Of a stretch of DNA of 64,000 bases, positions 33,131 to 45,470 are shown in pieces (position 1 is the stretch's first letter; each line of letters starts with the position of its first letter). The stretch spans positions 23,837,382-23,901,381 of the forward strand of contig NC_084474.1 in NCBI RefSeq assembly GCF_027409185.1, read 5' to 3'. The notes under the pieces were generated by a model. That model searched no databases and had not been told where the DNA came from. It saw nothing but the letters and a program-made list of their open reading frames with translations. The DNA comes from Cynocephalus volans (lineage: Eukaryota > Chordata > Mammalia > Dermoptera > Cynocephalidae). The translations under genes and the position numbers were made by a program.

Positions 33131-34290
33131 GTTGCTGATGATTGTATAACAAAACCTTTGCTGAGGTTTTTCCCCTCAGCACCACTGATCTACAAAAAGT
33201 CCAGGTTAGTTAGAGAACTCTTAAAATATATTCTGCAATGAGATATGACACCATTCAAAGATCTTTAGACGTGGAGTCAAGGGCCCAGGGTTTTCTTCCA
33301 GTCTTGTCCAAGTCTTACTTTATTCAACCAAGGCCTCTTCCAGCTTGAAAATGCCATGACTAGAGTTTATGTATTCCCCAGTCCTTATGGTGAGATTTTG
33401 AATTTAGGGCATTTAATGTAAAATACTTGGAGATATAAAAATGTGCTTGCTCTCTCTCTCTTAAATGTTCGATGCCTGTACTAACAGTAGCCAGACGTCT
33501 CAATGTGACTCATCAGGAGAAGTGTTTGGTATTCATATTAATGATGGTTCTGCACAGGAAGAATTTAAAGGTCAAGCATGAGGAAACAGATTTAGGAAGC
33601 TTTAGTGTCTTTTATCTTGATACCCATCATTTTCGTCCTTACAGGTTGAGAATATGTAAAAGACGTGTTTTGTGACTTACCAGCTATTAAAAGAGTATCA
33701 GATAGGAGATTTGGCCCATTTCTGTAAACTTTCATTTTTCAGAGACAACAATTAAGTGCATGTTTTCTAATTTCAAATCCTATTTTTCTATTGATTTCTT
33801 TTCCAAAAAAATTCTTGGAGTCACAGCTCCATTTATTTAGATTAATTTATTTGCCAAGGCAAGGAAAATTAAAATGGTATTCAAGAGTTTGTATGATACT
33901 ACTTTCATAAAATGTATATAGTAGCATTTTCAGATAAAATACATGCACGTCCCTAATTTATTTTGTGATACAAAAATACTAATTTGTTCCAAGCAGGTCC
34001 TGTTTCTATGATTTATTGTCAAATGCCACAATAAATAGCTGCCTCGTTTTGCTCTTCTGTCCCTTCTCTGTGCACAGGAAGGGCTGTGTTGGACTCGGCA
34101 TTGTTTGCGTAGCTGTGAACACAGCTGTGGGGTATTTTCCAATGGTCAGTGAAGAAAGTCTGCTCTTGTAAAATACAGAGAAGTACAGTATCAAAATAGA
34201 GAGAGTGAGAGAGCAAAAATTGCTTTTCTGGCCTTTTAACCCTGAGAAAGATTAATGGTTGTTTGGATTAGAAACTGTACCCTAATGAAA
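33131..34290. other. Intergenic, nothing identified
   Basis: AT-rich sequence without recognised repeats or RNA genes. Confidence 0.45.
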
Positions 34291-34297
34291 GACTGTT

Positions 34298-34369
34298 GCC
34301 TCTGGGGAGTAGGTATGAGAAAGGGGACTATTCGCCTCTGGGGAGTAGGTATGAGAAAGGGGACTATTC
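34298..34369. repeat. Two-copy 36-bp tandem repeat
   Basis: gcctctggggagtaggtatg occurs at 34298 and 34334. The units are exactly 36 bases and in phase with an open frame that repeats SRYEKGDYSPLG. Confidence 0.9.
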
Positions 34370-34725
34370 ACCTCTGGGTCAACTTTGCACAGACTTCAAG
34401 TTTCTGATGACCAACAACTCCAAGCCAGACAGCTGCCTGGGCTCTGCCATTAAGTGCCTGGTCCTCTGGGAGCTGTTGGGGGACCAGGCCATCACCATCA
34501 CAATGGCCTGGGGGCGGCAGTCTCCACGGCCAAGCCGCACTTTGAATGGACAAAAATTGGTTCTTGAAGGCCTAGGCTGAATTACTGGCAGCTGGGGGTG
34601 GGAGGGTCTAGCTTCTTATGCTATTATTCCACTGTTTTCCTGACCGCCCCAATCTCTCTCAGAATAAATGCAACCCCCCCACCAATTGCAATAACTATTT
34701 GAGATTTTGTGCTGTGTGAAATTTT
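34370..34725 (+). other. Unidentified compact segment, possible retrocopy or LTR piece
   Basis: GC-richer than both flanks, with an open frame reading TDFKFLMTNNSKPDSCLGSA and a downstream aataaa (34663-34668). I could not match it to a gene or repeat. Confidence 0.3.
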
Positions 34726-34859
34726 TCATGAAGCCATGTGCAGGACAGCTAACTTCAAAGTAACTTATTTCATTATTTCTGGCTTTAAATATTGGCTTTT
34801 TAGTTTGGGTGCTTTTAATTGGTTTTCTGATTTATAAAATTGGAAACTGATTAAAATAA

Positions 34860-35155
34860 TCGTGGGAGAAAAGGAAGAAAGAAACTACTCATCATCCCCT
34901 TACCCAAACACAGCTGTTAACGTTTGATACATTTCCTTTCCATCTTTTCCATTTGGGTGTTGTAATCTTCAGCTCTTTTCTGCCAAGGCATGACATTTTA
35001 AGCATTTTCCGTGTTGCCACAATCTTCATTATCATTGTTTTAAAAGGTACACAATAGTTTGTCAAATAGGAATTCAATACTTTATCCTGATTATAGGCCA
35101 AGATTGCTTCCAATTTTTACTCCTGCCTACAATAAAGCAATGAATAAATAAATAA
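34860..35155 (-). mobile_element. Probable L1 3' fragment, minus strand
   Basis: ccaaacacagctgttaacgt, ttttccgtgttgcc and ccaatttttactcctgccta fit antisense L1 3' sequence. Confidence 0.5.
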
Positions 35156-35929
35156 TGCCTAAGTGGCTCTTTTTCATATTTTTACATTATAGTATGGACA
35201 TTTTTATTGCTCTATAGTCATATTATCAGATCATATATAGCTTACTATAGTTTTAAGTGTTACTTCTCTTTCAGTCTTGCTTCTCTTCAAAATAAATACT
35301 AATGCAAAACAACAGAAATGAAACAAAGTTCATTCTCATGGATGGACCAGGCTAGACTATTTGTGCAGACCCATAAAAGTCAACTGTGGGTGTTCTTTTA
35401 TGTCTTAACAGTTCACAAGAACAGTTTAAAGTTTTCAATGAAATATAAGAAACTTACTTTAGTATTATGTTATTGCCTCTTATGTGACACTATAAATCAC
35501 CAAATCTACTTCTGTTTGTCACTTACTCTTTTTTTTCCTTCTAGTCTCCTCTATGGGTCCCTAAGCCTTGTGTTATTACATTCATGGTCCTCAGTTTTGC
35601 TGACCAAGAAAAAAGACCCAAAGGAGCAACATAAAAATGTTCTTTTCTATAAGAGTGTTCTAGAATCATCCATGCCTGTGAGTGAAAAGATTGCTGCACT
35701 GCAAGGGAGGTGAGTGAGACCGAGGAACCCCCGCACCAAGACCCCTTCCAAGGGTCTAAGTTACTCCTCTAATCAGAAACCTCCCAAAGCTTTGGAGTTG
35801 TGCACATGGGCCCCATGATAGCTTTGTCAACATTGACTGGAGCCAGTGTGAGCTTTATATCATTCATTGCATGTGAGAAAAAAATGTTCGTAAGGCAAAC
35901 CACTATTTTTTATTTTCGTCATCTGGTAG

Positions 35930-37400
35930 GTGTGTAGTGAACTCTTGTGGTTTTAATTGGTATTTCTCTAATGCCTTGTGATGCTGAACGTCTTTCTACC
36001 TGCTAGTTGGCCAGTGGTATATCCTTTTCAGTATAATGTCTGTTCCCGTCTTTTGCCCATTTCCTAGGATTGTTTATTTTTATGGTTGCTTTTTGAGGAT
36101 GCTTTATATATTCTATATACAAATCCTTTGTCAGATATGTGGTTAGCAAATATTTTCTCCCAGTCTGTTGCTTGTCTTTCGTTGTCTTACAGGGTCCTTC
36201 ACAGAGCAAAAGTTCTTAATTTGATGAGACACGATTTATCACTTTTTCCTGTTACTCATCATGCTTTTGGTGTTACATCAAAGAACTCTGCCTAGCTATA
36301 GATCTTTTACAATTTTCTTCTAAGTTTTTTTCTAAAAGTTTTAGTTTCACATGTAAATCTGTGATTTATTTTGAGTTACTTTTTGTATAAGGTAAAAGAC
36401 TTAGATTGAGTTTCTTTGTGTATGTGTCTGGTGTGTGCGTGTGTGTGTGCGCCTACAGATGCCCAGCACCATTCATTCATTTGTTGAAAAGACCATCTTT
36501 TCTCCACTAAATTTTTTTTTTTTTTTTTTTTTGCACCTTCGTCAAAAATCAGTTGGACATATTTGTGTGGGCCTGCTTCTAGGTTCTAGATTCTGTTCCA
36601 TTGATCCATGTGTCTGTCTCTCTGCCAGTACCACACTGTTTTGATTACTGTAGCTGTATAGTAAGCTTTAACACTGGGTAGAGTGATCCCTCCCATTTAT
36701 TCTTCTTTTTCAGAATTGTTGTAGCTATTCTAGGTCCTGCACCTTCCAATATAAATTTAAGAACAAGCTTATCTATGTCAACAAAATAACCTTGCTGGGA
36801 TTGGATAGGAATTGCATTAAACCTATTGATAATTTGGGGAGACTGACATCTTTAGTATGTTGAGTTTTCTAGTTCACAAACACACTATATCTCCCCACTT
36901 ATTCATGTCTTTTTTGATTCATTTCATCAGCATTTCTTAATTTTCAGGACATAGATCCTATACATGTTTTGTTACATTTATATCTAAGTATTTCCTTTTC
37001 TTTGGAGCAACTGTAAATGGTATTTATTTTTTAACTTTAGTTTCCACATGTTCATAGTTAGTATACAGAAATGTGATGGATTTTTGCACTTGTATCCTGC
37101 AAGCTTGCTATACTCACTTATTAATTCTAGAAGTTTTTTGTGAATTCCTTGGGATTTTCTACATAGACAATCAATCATCTGTTAATAGGGACAGTTTTGT
37201 TTCTTCACTTCCAATTTGTATGCCTTTTATTTCCTTTTCTTGCCTTATTGCACTGGCATAATATTACAGTACTATACTGAATAAGAGTGGCGAGAGCAGA
37301 TATCCTTTCCTTGTTCCTGATCCTAGGGGGGGATATTCGGTATTTCACATTAAATATGATGTTAGCTGTAGGTCTTTTGCACATGCTCTTTATCAAGTTA
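35930..37400 (-). mobile_element. L1 fragment with ORF2 reverse transcriptase remains, minus strand
   Basis: Antisense L1 landmarks run through the whole stretch (ggtatttctctaatgccttg, tcttttgcccatttcctagg, gcttttggtgttacatcaaa, ttccattgatccatgtgtct, tcattagcagagat-like words). On the minus strand, [20 protein letters not shown], then NEYSKLAGYK-like text, is the segment after the ORF2 catalytic site. There are several stops; it is dead. A 23-base T run lies at 36510-36532. Confidence 0.88.
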
Positions 37401-37724
37401 AGAAATTTGTGTTATCTTTAAAACATATTAAAAATAAAACATATTATTATAATAACATTGTAGCTTTTACAGTATCACTAATATTTATGCTTAGATAATT
37501 TACTGGAGTTAGGTTATTTTTATAATCAGAGTACAAAACAATCTTTTCCATTTTCATTATAATCCTGTTTAGATACCCATGCAGGTATTTCTGTCTGACA
37601 GATAAACTTTTTAAAAATAGAGACTTCAAAAGGTAAAATGCCTTGCCCAAATTTAACACAAATCAGCATTGTCAGACTAGGTCTTGGGGCATTAGTTCAA
37701 TTACGTTTTTTTGTAAACCTAATA

Positions 37725-37935
37725 TTGACAATATGGTTGAACTCTTATGTGCCAGGAACTATAAGTGTTTTACATGCATTATATCATGAAATGCTCAAAA
37801 CAGCTTGATGAGGCAGATATTACTATTATTCCCATTTTACAGATGATAGCACCAAGCCTTAGAGAGGTTGTGTAACTTGACCAAGGTCACACTGCTAGCA
37901 AGTGGTAGCAAATGATTTGGACCCACACACAGATC
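37725..37935 (-). mobile_element. MIR SINE, minus strand
   Basis: tatgtgccaggaactataag, cccattttacagatgatagc and gaccaaggtcacactgctag form the antisense MIR core. Confidence 0.85.
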
Positions 37936-38709
37936 TTGCTCTTGACAACCACCCGGTGCCAACTCCTGTGCCAGATTCTGGGACCACAGTCCCTCCCCTT
38001 AAGGAGCTCACAATTCATCAGGGGAAACAGATCTGCATATTCATGGCTTGATTCCTGATAAAGCAGCAGCCCCTGTTGGTAAGATGCCTTGCTAATATTA
38101 GAGGTACTCAGTAATATTTTGCCAACTTAATGGTTAAGCAGAAAAAAAGAAGGGAGGAAGGAAGGAATCCATTATCCTGTTTTCTTGGACAGTTCCTTCT
38201 AGTAGAACGTACTTTCTACTTTCTGAAAGTAGAAAGTTTCTTAAACCCAGTCATCTGCCAGGATGCCTCCAGCCATCCTGATCAGTTTGCACAGTTGTGC
38301 CAAGAACTATCAAATATAAAGAAAGGGACCATCATATCATGGAATATCAAAACAGAAAACATGGCAGAAGCTGCTTATCCAAAGAGAAGAACAAACCCTA
38401 CACCCACAACTCCAAGACACAGCTGCTTCCCAGGGCAAGCTTTGCTGTCCCAGTACCTGTGACCTCAGTGTCCCCAAAACTCCCACCGTCTCACAAGACC
38501 TCCAGCATCAAGACCACCTCTCCTTCACAGAGTTTCATCCTCAGGCCGTGTTCCCGCTGGGCAAAGTCTCCAGGACACATCGTGGAGGATGCTTTTCTCT
38601 CCCCACTGTGTCCTTCTTCCCTTCCGGTCCCTAATCATCCCTCTCCTCTTATTCCTCTTCCTGTTTTTCCACTCTGCTATACTCTGACCACTGTGATTTA
38701 CACAGTCCT

Positions 38710-39075
38710 TACTATGGGCTGCATGTTTGTGTCCCCCCAAAACTCATATGTTGAAGCCCTAACCCTCAATATGATGATATTAGGAAATGGGGCCGTTAGG
38801 AGGTGATTAGGCTTAGATGAGATCATGAGGGTGGGATGGCCATGATGGACTTAGTGCCCTGAAAAGGAGATGAAGGGACAAGAGCTCGCTTGCTTTCTGC
38901 CACATGAACACACAGCAAGGACTTGGTCACCTGCCAACAGGAAGAGAAGACTCACCAGGAACCATGTCAGCTGGTATCTTTGCTTTGGACTTCCCAGCCT
39001 CCAGAACTGAGAGAAATAGATATTAAGCCACCCAGGCTATGGTAGTTTGTTATAGCAGCCTAAGCCAAGACAGTA
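38710..39075 (+). mobile_element. MLT1/MST-type LTR, plus strand
   Basis: tgtgtccccccaaaactcat, gttgaagccctaaccctca, aggtgattaggcttagatga and the end gttatagcagcctaagcc are the sense landmarks of a MaLR LTR. Solitary. Confidence 0.88.
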
Positions 39076-39274
39076 CCAAAGAGAAATAAGAGTTAACATT
39101 AATTACGTATAGATTATACAAGTTCTATTCTAAGCACTTTACATATTTTTCAATGTTATCATTTCGATAACCTTATTAGTTATTATTTCACCTTCCTCTC
39201 TCCCAACACACACACTCGCAAGCACATGCTCCCACACGTGTACTCACAGGCATATGCACATGCCCCTTGGTTCA

Positions 39275-39900
39275 GGCCCACCCCCTGTCACCTGGATTAC
39301 TGCAGTCGCCTTCCTAATGGTTTCCTTGCCTCCATTTCTTAACCCCCTGCAATCCATTCTCCACCCCACCTCCAGGGTGGTTTCAATACAACACAAATTG
39401 TCTGACTGTGGCTTTCCCTTAATTAAAACCTTTCAGTGGCTTCTCATGGCCTTCAAGAGAAGGCACACACCCATAGCAGACAGGCAGGGCCATCATGGTC
39501 TTGCCCTCCCTGTCCAGCTTCCTGTCTCCTGTGGCCCCTCCACTACAGTCACACTGACCTCTCCAGCTTCCCCCACACTCAGGAACTGTCTCAGGCCTCC
39601 ATAACTTTGTTCAGGCTGTTCCGCGTGCCTGAAATACCCTTCCAAACCTCATCACAAACTCATGCCATTCTTTGCTCCTTAGCCCCATCACCTCTCCACC
39701 ACCCATCCCCCTAGGGAAGTCAAGGAACCCTTTTTGAGGTCTCTGAACTCCCATAACACCCTAGGTGTGCCTCTACTTGTCACTCTGTGTTGTAACATGC
39801 CTTACTCTGTGTGAAGTCACTTTTTTCTTTTCTATCTCCTCTAATCTGTTATCAGGAGTAAAAGACTTTGTCTTGATCATCTCAGATCCTTATCATCTAG
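39275..39900 (+). mobile_element. L2 LINE fragment, plus strand
   Basis: cacctggattactgcagtcg, cttctcatggccttcaagag and the 3' end gtaaaagactttgtcttg are L2 sense landmarks. Confidence 0.75.
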
Positions 39901-39992
39901 TGTAATAGCTGGAATATATAGTACAGCAGTAGAATAAGTCTTTGCAGAATAGAATGGGAAGGAGAGAATGAAAGAACCAGTCTGATCTTTTT

Positions 39993-40131
39993 TTTTTTTT
40001 TTGTCTTTTTTCGTGACCGGTACTCAGCCAGTGAGTGCAGCGGCCATTCCTATATAGGATCCGAACCCGCAGCGGGAGCATCGCTGCGCTCCCAGCGCCG
40101 CACTCTCCCGAGTGCGCCACGGGCTCGGCCT
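39993..40131 (-). mobile_element. tRNA-derived SINE with TATATAGG linker, minus strand
   Basis: On the minus strand it reads ggccgagcccgtggcgcact, B box ggttcggatcc, then tatataggaatggccg and ggctgagtaccggtcacg, and an A tail. A 15-bp target duplication, cagtctgatcttttt, is present at 39978-39992 and 40132-40146 with no mismatch, so the insertion is young. Confidence 0.88.
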
Positions 40132-40383
40132 CAGTCTGATCTTTTTCTCACTCGAACAACCTGATGTTTCACTGGCCAAAGTCTTAAACTTTTTGAGTAA
40201 ATAGATGCAAATCCTGCATGCCCCAGGTCCTCAGCTATAACCAGTGAATGGTGAAACCAACATCTCTTGCCCATCATATCCTGATAGGAAAACAACCTGG
40301 CAAAACAAACAAACCAACAAACAAAATGGTCTAGGGTCCACTTTTTAAAGTCTCGTGATCCATTGAGAAGGTTGGGCAGGCAG

Positions 40384-40420
40384 CCTAGGTTCTGTGGGTT
40401 AGGGACCCACAGAACTTAGG
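40384..40420. repeat. Hairpin-forming inverted repeat
   Basis: Arms of 16 bases (cctaggttctgtgggt and acccacagaacttagg) with a 5-base loop. The single mismatch would be a G-U pair in RNA. Confidence 0.85.
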
Positions 40421-40839
40421 AGCCTCCTTTTACAAATCAACATATAGAGAACCTGCTAGCTGAGCCAGTGAGGAATAACTTTGTAAAGAACAGACAACTA
40501 TTTAGCCACGCAAAAGTAAATCTTCCTATCAGTAATAATGCCATTAACTTCTTAGCAGCTTTTCCATTATGAATCTGACATTTCCTCCTTCTTCAAAGCC
40601 CGATTTGAGTGCTTGCGATTTTTTGAAATGAAATAATAAAGCCATCAACACACAATAAAAGCTATGCAATATTTAGAATCAGTGTCTCTCATTTTATGTT
40701 AAAGAAAATATTGAATTACTAGGCCTTCCCTTTTAAATCCCTTAAAACCTTCAGCTTTAGAATGAGAGACTCAAACTCTTCTCTCGGATCTTAATTTTTA
40801 TGTGGCTTCTTATTACTTTTTTATCCCTTCTAAAACTCT

Positions 40840-41165
40840 AAATCCCTTCAACATAGCTTTGGCTCCTTCCACAGCTGAACTGGCAGCAGCTGATCTTTTT
40901 ATTGGTGGGTAATGGATTTAGTTTGATTGCTGACACGGGCACAATGAGAGGATAAACAATTCCATTTGTGGCCGTGAAATTCCCCATCTGTTGAGTGCGT
41001 TCATGACTGAGGCGTGCTAGGCAGAGACAGATGAATGAGCCCGCCACGCCTGATGTTAATGACATCCGCCATACAAGCTGAACATGTGGCTTCATAAATC
41101 AAGAGCTAATAGCAACTCCGGTTGCTCATGTCATTAACAAGCCGTCCATTTAAATACCTAAGAAT
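40840..41165. promoter_or_regulatory. Candidate conserved non-coding element upstream of VXN
   Basis: A repeat-free stretch of balanced composition between repeats, dense in developmental binding words: CAGCTG E-boxes (40873, 40887), ttgattgctgaca (PBX/MEIS-like), several ATTA/TAAT homeodomain cores and aacaattcc (SOX-like). It is about 9 kb before the VXN start codon. Its conservation is a guess from sequence character. Confidence 0.4.
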
Positions 41166-42420
41166 TTACCATAACAGACAGCCTGGAGACCTTACTTGCA
41201 ATACAGATTTCACCAGAAAACCCGAGGTAGCAAAGGAAGCCAAAAATCATTCTTTTAAGTTAAAAAAAAAAAAAACTTTTTAAGACTCACATTCAAATGT
41301 TTGTAGATGAAATCATGTGGTGTCTAGAATTCGTTTCAAAATAAAATGTGATGAGGGAGTGGGTGGAGGTATAAATGAAAAAGGAGTGGCCATGAGTCAA
41401 TAATTGTTAAAGCTGAGTGATGGGTTCCTGTATTACTATATTCTCCACTTACGTAGATGTTTAAAATTATTCTTAATGAAAATTAAAAGTAAAAAAAAAG
41501 TAAAGATATCTGGAAAATGGGAGCTTCCGTTATTTAGCATAAGCATTTTTGCCTTGTTTTATCTTTTCTTAAAGAAAAAAAAAAATGCTCACAGAACAGT
41601 TGAAACTTTTAGCACGGCAAAGAAGCCATCACCACCAAGTAAGAATGCAACACATTTCAAAGGGAGAAGATCGGATAACACCTACTGTGGTTTTTTCAGG
41701 GACCTGCTCGGCCCCAGAGGCCAAGCCCTGAGACCAGAAGACAGTGGCTGGAGAGCTGAGCAGACCCCTCCTCCCTTTGCATTTATCTCGGTGGCGAGGT
41801 GCCTGTTGCTGCCATCACTATGCATTTTGTGGCTTCTTTTCATGAATGCTCTTCTTAGATGCTTTAATTTATGGGCTATTGTCAAAGAAATGGGAAAAGG
41901 AAAGACCAATGGGAGGGGAGGACCACAAAAGGGAAGTAACCACGCCCATGCAAGGGCCTGTTCAGTGTTTCTGTCAGGTAAATCCTCCTAATGCCACCCA
42001 GGGCACCTTGTTTCAGGTTCTGCAGGAATCCCCAGATCAAGCCCCAGGCACTCTTTCATTAATCCTCATAATGTTGGAAGGCCTGAAGGGGAGGAAGGGA
42101 GAGAAATCTGTGCCCCTACAAGCCCACCTCCCACCTCTCAAATTACATACAAATAGAAGGTTGCCATGATATACTCAAGATAAAATCACCTAGTACCTGC
42201 TTTGTGCCCGACACTGTGCTGGGCATGTGTTTCCACACTGCATAGACCACATGGCTTTTTGGGGGGCAGAGGAAGACAGACACACAAGCAATCACTACCC
42301 AGCATGAGGGCTACAGTGGAGTGCAGCCCCTGACCTGCCTTGGGAATCCTCCAGTAGAAGTGACACTGGACTGGGTGCAAAGTCCAGGAGCCAATGGAGA
42401 GACGTGGCTGGCTGGAGAAC
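41166..42420. other. Intergenic, mostly unassigned
   Basis: Contains an A run (41261-41275) and mixed unique sequence. 42190-42230 resembles an L2 or MIR end (gacactgtgctgggcatgtg). No gene was recognised. Confidence 0.4.
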
Positions 42421-42424
42421 CTCT

Positions 42425-42765
42425 GGGACTGTGCTGCCCAGCAGGGTAGCTACCAGCCACCGGCAGCCACTCAGCCCTTGAAATGTGATAAGTCCAAGTT
42501 GAGATGTGCTGTAAGTGTGAAATACACACACCAGATTTCCAAGATTTAGGATTTTTTTTTAAAAAGTAGACTATCTTGTTAATGATTTTTCTTATTGATT
42601 ACATGTTAAAATGGTAAAGTTTTGGCTATATTCTGTTAAATAAAATATATCACAAAAATTAATATTACCTGTTTCTTTGAACTTTATAAGTGCAACTACT
42701 ACAGCATCTTAAATGAGATATGTGCCTGGCATTGTGTTTCTATGGAACGTGCTGCCCTAGTGCTT
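42425..42765 (+). mobile_element. hAT-type non-autonomous DNA transposon
   Basis: actgtgctgcccagcagggt at the left and cctggcattgtgtttctatg gaacgtgctg at the right, with aatacacacaccagatttcc between, matches a mammal-wide MER/hAT family. Confidence 0.65.
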
Positions 42766-43144
42766 TAGCTGTGCTGACCCCTGAAGGCAGCAGAAAAAGG
42801 ACAAGAGTCACTTAACATCTCCCCTTGAATATCTAGTAGCCATCTCAGACTTCATAGGTCCGAAGCTGAGCTCCTGACCTGAAGTGGATGCTGTAGTAGC
42901 CACACAGATTCTCCAGGAGCGAGTCACTCCGGCCCCCAGCTGCTGAGTGTTAGTTACAGAGCACTCACGGCCCAGCCGCACACCAGAGCTTGCCTTTCCC
43001 TGAGGACAACACCTTCCCCGGGGTCTCAACCCCACCTGGAACCTCCTCTCCCAATGAGAGACAATTAGGAGGTCAAATAGGAGGCCCAGCTGCCTTGCCC
43101 CCACTTGGGGTAACTCCGAAGGACCTGCCTAACTTCAGAAGTTC

Positions 43145-43176
43145 TTTTTTGTTTTTTTTTGGGGGGGGGGGTATTT

Positions 43177-43250
<74 letters not shown>

Positions 43251-43337
43251 TTTGGTAGCCGGCCGGTACAGGGCTCTGAACTTGTGACCTTGGTGTTATA
43301 ACACCGCACTCTAACCAACTGAGCTAACCATCCTGCC
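43145..43337 (-). mobile_element. tRNA-Ile-derived SINE with long AAAT tail, minus strand
   Basis: On the minus strand: ggttagctcagttggttaga, gtgcggtgttataacaccaa, then a degenerate B-box region and ctgtaccggccggc. It ends in about 80 bases of (AAAT)n (TTTA on the + strand, 43175-43253) preceded by a G run. Similar words at each end (ttcagaagttc and ttcagagttc) look like a decayed target duplication. Confidence 0.85.
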
Positions 43338-43389
43338 TTATTTCAGAGTTCCCCCATAGGGTTTGGCTGAGGCCCTTGCTGGGACCAAG

Positions 43390-44465
43390 AGGCCACCCAG
43401 CACCGTCCACCATATGATCCTGCTTGCTTCCCTTCTGCGCCAGGTAATGACTGTGAGAGCACCGGCCAGCAAATGGCCCATGCTAATTTCATCTCTGAGT
43501 CTGCTTCCAGGAAACTTGACCTGCAACATGATCCTCCTTCCAAATCTCTTCCTCTTTCCATCTTCTCCTGGTGCCATCTTTAACTCCTCTCTTTCTCTCA
43601 CACCCACAGCCTATTGATCAGAAATCCTATTGGTTCTACCTTCCAATTATATCCAGGACGTGACCAGTTCTCACCCCCACCCCTACCCCACTGCCTCACT
43701 GATTCAAGCCCCCGTATCACCTGGGCTGTGGCGATGGGCTCCACTGTCCTCGCTGCTTCTGCCCTTGCCACCCCTCAGCCCCTCTCAACAGAGTAACTGA
43801 GTGCAGGTCTCAAGTCAGGTCAGGTCACAGCTCTGCTCGAAGCCCACCAGTGACTTCCCATGTCACTCAGGGGAAAAGCTAAATCCTTGCTATAATCGGG
43901 CATGCCTGGGGTAATCCTAGTTTACACCTTTTGTGCCAGTGCAATTTTAATAGTGGCCACATTTACTCTCAAAAGTAGCTTAGTTGGGAATATAAATAAT
44001 ATGGTTGCCCTGCCTATAAGGCCCTACACTAAACAGCTCCTGCTACCTCTTAGACTTCATCTCCTTCTACCCTCCCCTCACACTCTATTCCAGTGACTCC
44101 AGAATAGTCCTCAAACAGGTAGACAAATTCCTGCCCCAGGACGTTTGCACTTGTTCCCTTGCCTGAGACAGGCTTCCTCCAGATATTTGCAGGCTCCCTC
44201 ACTTCCCTCAGGCCTTTGCTCAAGACCACATTTTTGGTGAGGCCTTCCCTGGCCACCGCATTTAAATTTCAAATCTCCACCCTAACCCTTCATATGCTCT
44301 CTTGTTTTGTTTTTTCTCCTTTTTAACCTTGTTATTATCTCCTATGATCCATACTTATTTATCTTGTTTATTATCTGTCTCCATTAGTAAAATGGAAGCT
44401 CCAGGAACTTACATCTTACCATTCCCAGTACTTGATGCACCATAGGTGTTCAGTAAATATCTGTT
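43390..44465 (+). mobile_element. L2 LINE fragment, plus strand
   Basis: atcacctgggctgtggcgat, accagtgacttcccatgtca and the 3' end gtgttcagtaaatatctgtt run in L2 sense order. 43905-44010 may be an insertion. Confidence 0.75.
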
Positions 44466-44489
44466 GAAAAAAAAGAATGAATTGAACGT

Positions 44490-44605
44490 GAATGAGCCTC
44501 AAAAACATTATGATGTTATGTGAAAGAAGCCAGACACATAAGGTCACATATTATATAATTTTGTTTACATGAAATATCCAGCATAAATAAATCCTTAGAT
44601 ATAGA
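44490..44605 (+). mobile_element. L1 3' fragment, plus strand
   Basis: gtgaaagaagccagacacat and acatattatataattttgtt are typical of the L1 3' end. Confidence 0.7.
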
Positions 44606-44607
44606 AT

Positions 44608-44756
44608 GCAGGCTCAGCATCCCTAACTCAAAAATCTGAAATCCAAAATGCTCTAATGAGCATTTCCTTCAAGCACCATGTGCACACTCAAAAAGTTTTG
44701 GATTTTGGAGCATTTTAGATTTTGGATTTTTGGAGTAGGGATACTCAACCTATATA
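44608..44756. mobile_element. Palindromic Tigger-like MITE
   Basis: Near-palindrome: ggctcagcatccctaactca at the left, and ttggagtagggatactcaac at the right, with aaatccaaaatgctc mirrored by gagcattttagattttgg. Confidence 0.75.
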
Positions 44757-44759
44757 AAC

Positions 44760-44957
44760 TTATACCAGCCAAGAGCAAATTTGCCCCCCAGGGGACATTG
44801 GGTGATGTTTGGAGACAATTTTGATTGTTACAACTGACAGACTAGTACTGGCATCTAATGGGTAAAAGCCAAGAATACTGCTAAACATCCTACAACACAC
44901 AGGACAATCCCCACAACAAAGAACTATTCGGCCACAGTTGAGGAACCCTGGCTTAGA
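44760..44957 (+). mobile_element. MER5A (hAT-Charlie)
   Basis: gccccccaggggacattggg, ctaaacatcctacaacacac and ccccacaacaaagaactatt are MER5A landmarks. Confidence 0.88.
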
Positions 44958-45108
44958 CCAATTGCTAAGCTGTTCTGGGCCTCAGTTTTCCCATCTGTAA
45001 AATGGTGATACTCATGGGGTTGTGAGATTTAAATAAAATAATGAGTGAAAGGCTCATAGCACAGCGCTTGGTACCTAATTAGTGCTATCAAAAAAAAAAA
45101 AAAAAAAA
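44958..45108 (+). mobile_element. MIR SINE, plus strand, ending in an A run
   Basis: ggcctcagttttcccatctg, gggttgtgagatttaaa and cagcgcttggtacctaatta, followed by about 20 A. Confidence 0.85.
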
Positions 45109-45289
45109 GGATTATTAGGTTAGGCCTGTGTCTGATTGTCTTAATTATTGCAGACCCTAGTAAGTGAGTTTTTCTTCTACTCCTATTCAAGGCCTGGCTG
45201 CATATTCTAACACATGACAGAATCACTGGTCACGAGGAGAGTAAGGCATATTCGCCTCCAGGGACAGAAAACCCACTCCAGCAGGCCTG

Positions 45290-45470
45290 CCTGATTTAGC
45301 AAAAAAATAAAAAAAAAAAAAGTACAGGACACCCAGTTAGATTGAATTTCAGTAAATAACAAATCATTTTTAGTATAACTATGCCTCATGCAATATTTGG
45401 GACATGTATTTATTGTAAAGTAAAATTGAACTGGGTATTCTATATTTTATCTGACAACCCTACACTCCAA
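45290..45470. mobile_element. Palindromic hAT-like MITE
   Basis: gatttagcaaaaaaataaaa ... caggacacccagttagattg, then the mirrored half aattgaactgggtattctat and tctgacaacccta. Confidence 0.65.

Noticed and set aside
38211-38237. Perfect palindrome actttctactttc-t-gaaagtagaaagt
   Set aside because: It is made of simple ct/ga words, so chance or slippage explains it.
38297-38806. 169-codon frame between ADHFE1 and VXN
   Set aside because: It runs from unassigned sequence into an MLT1-type LTR and shows no domain or conserved splice site.
41404-41991. 195-codon frame
   Set aside because: It has a Lys-rich start from an A-rich tract and unrelated sequence after it. No domain is recognisable.
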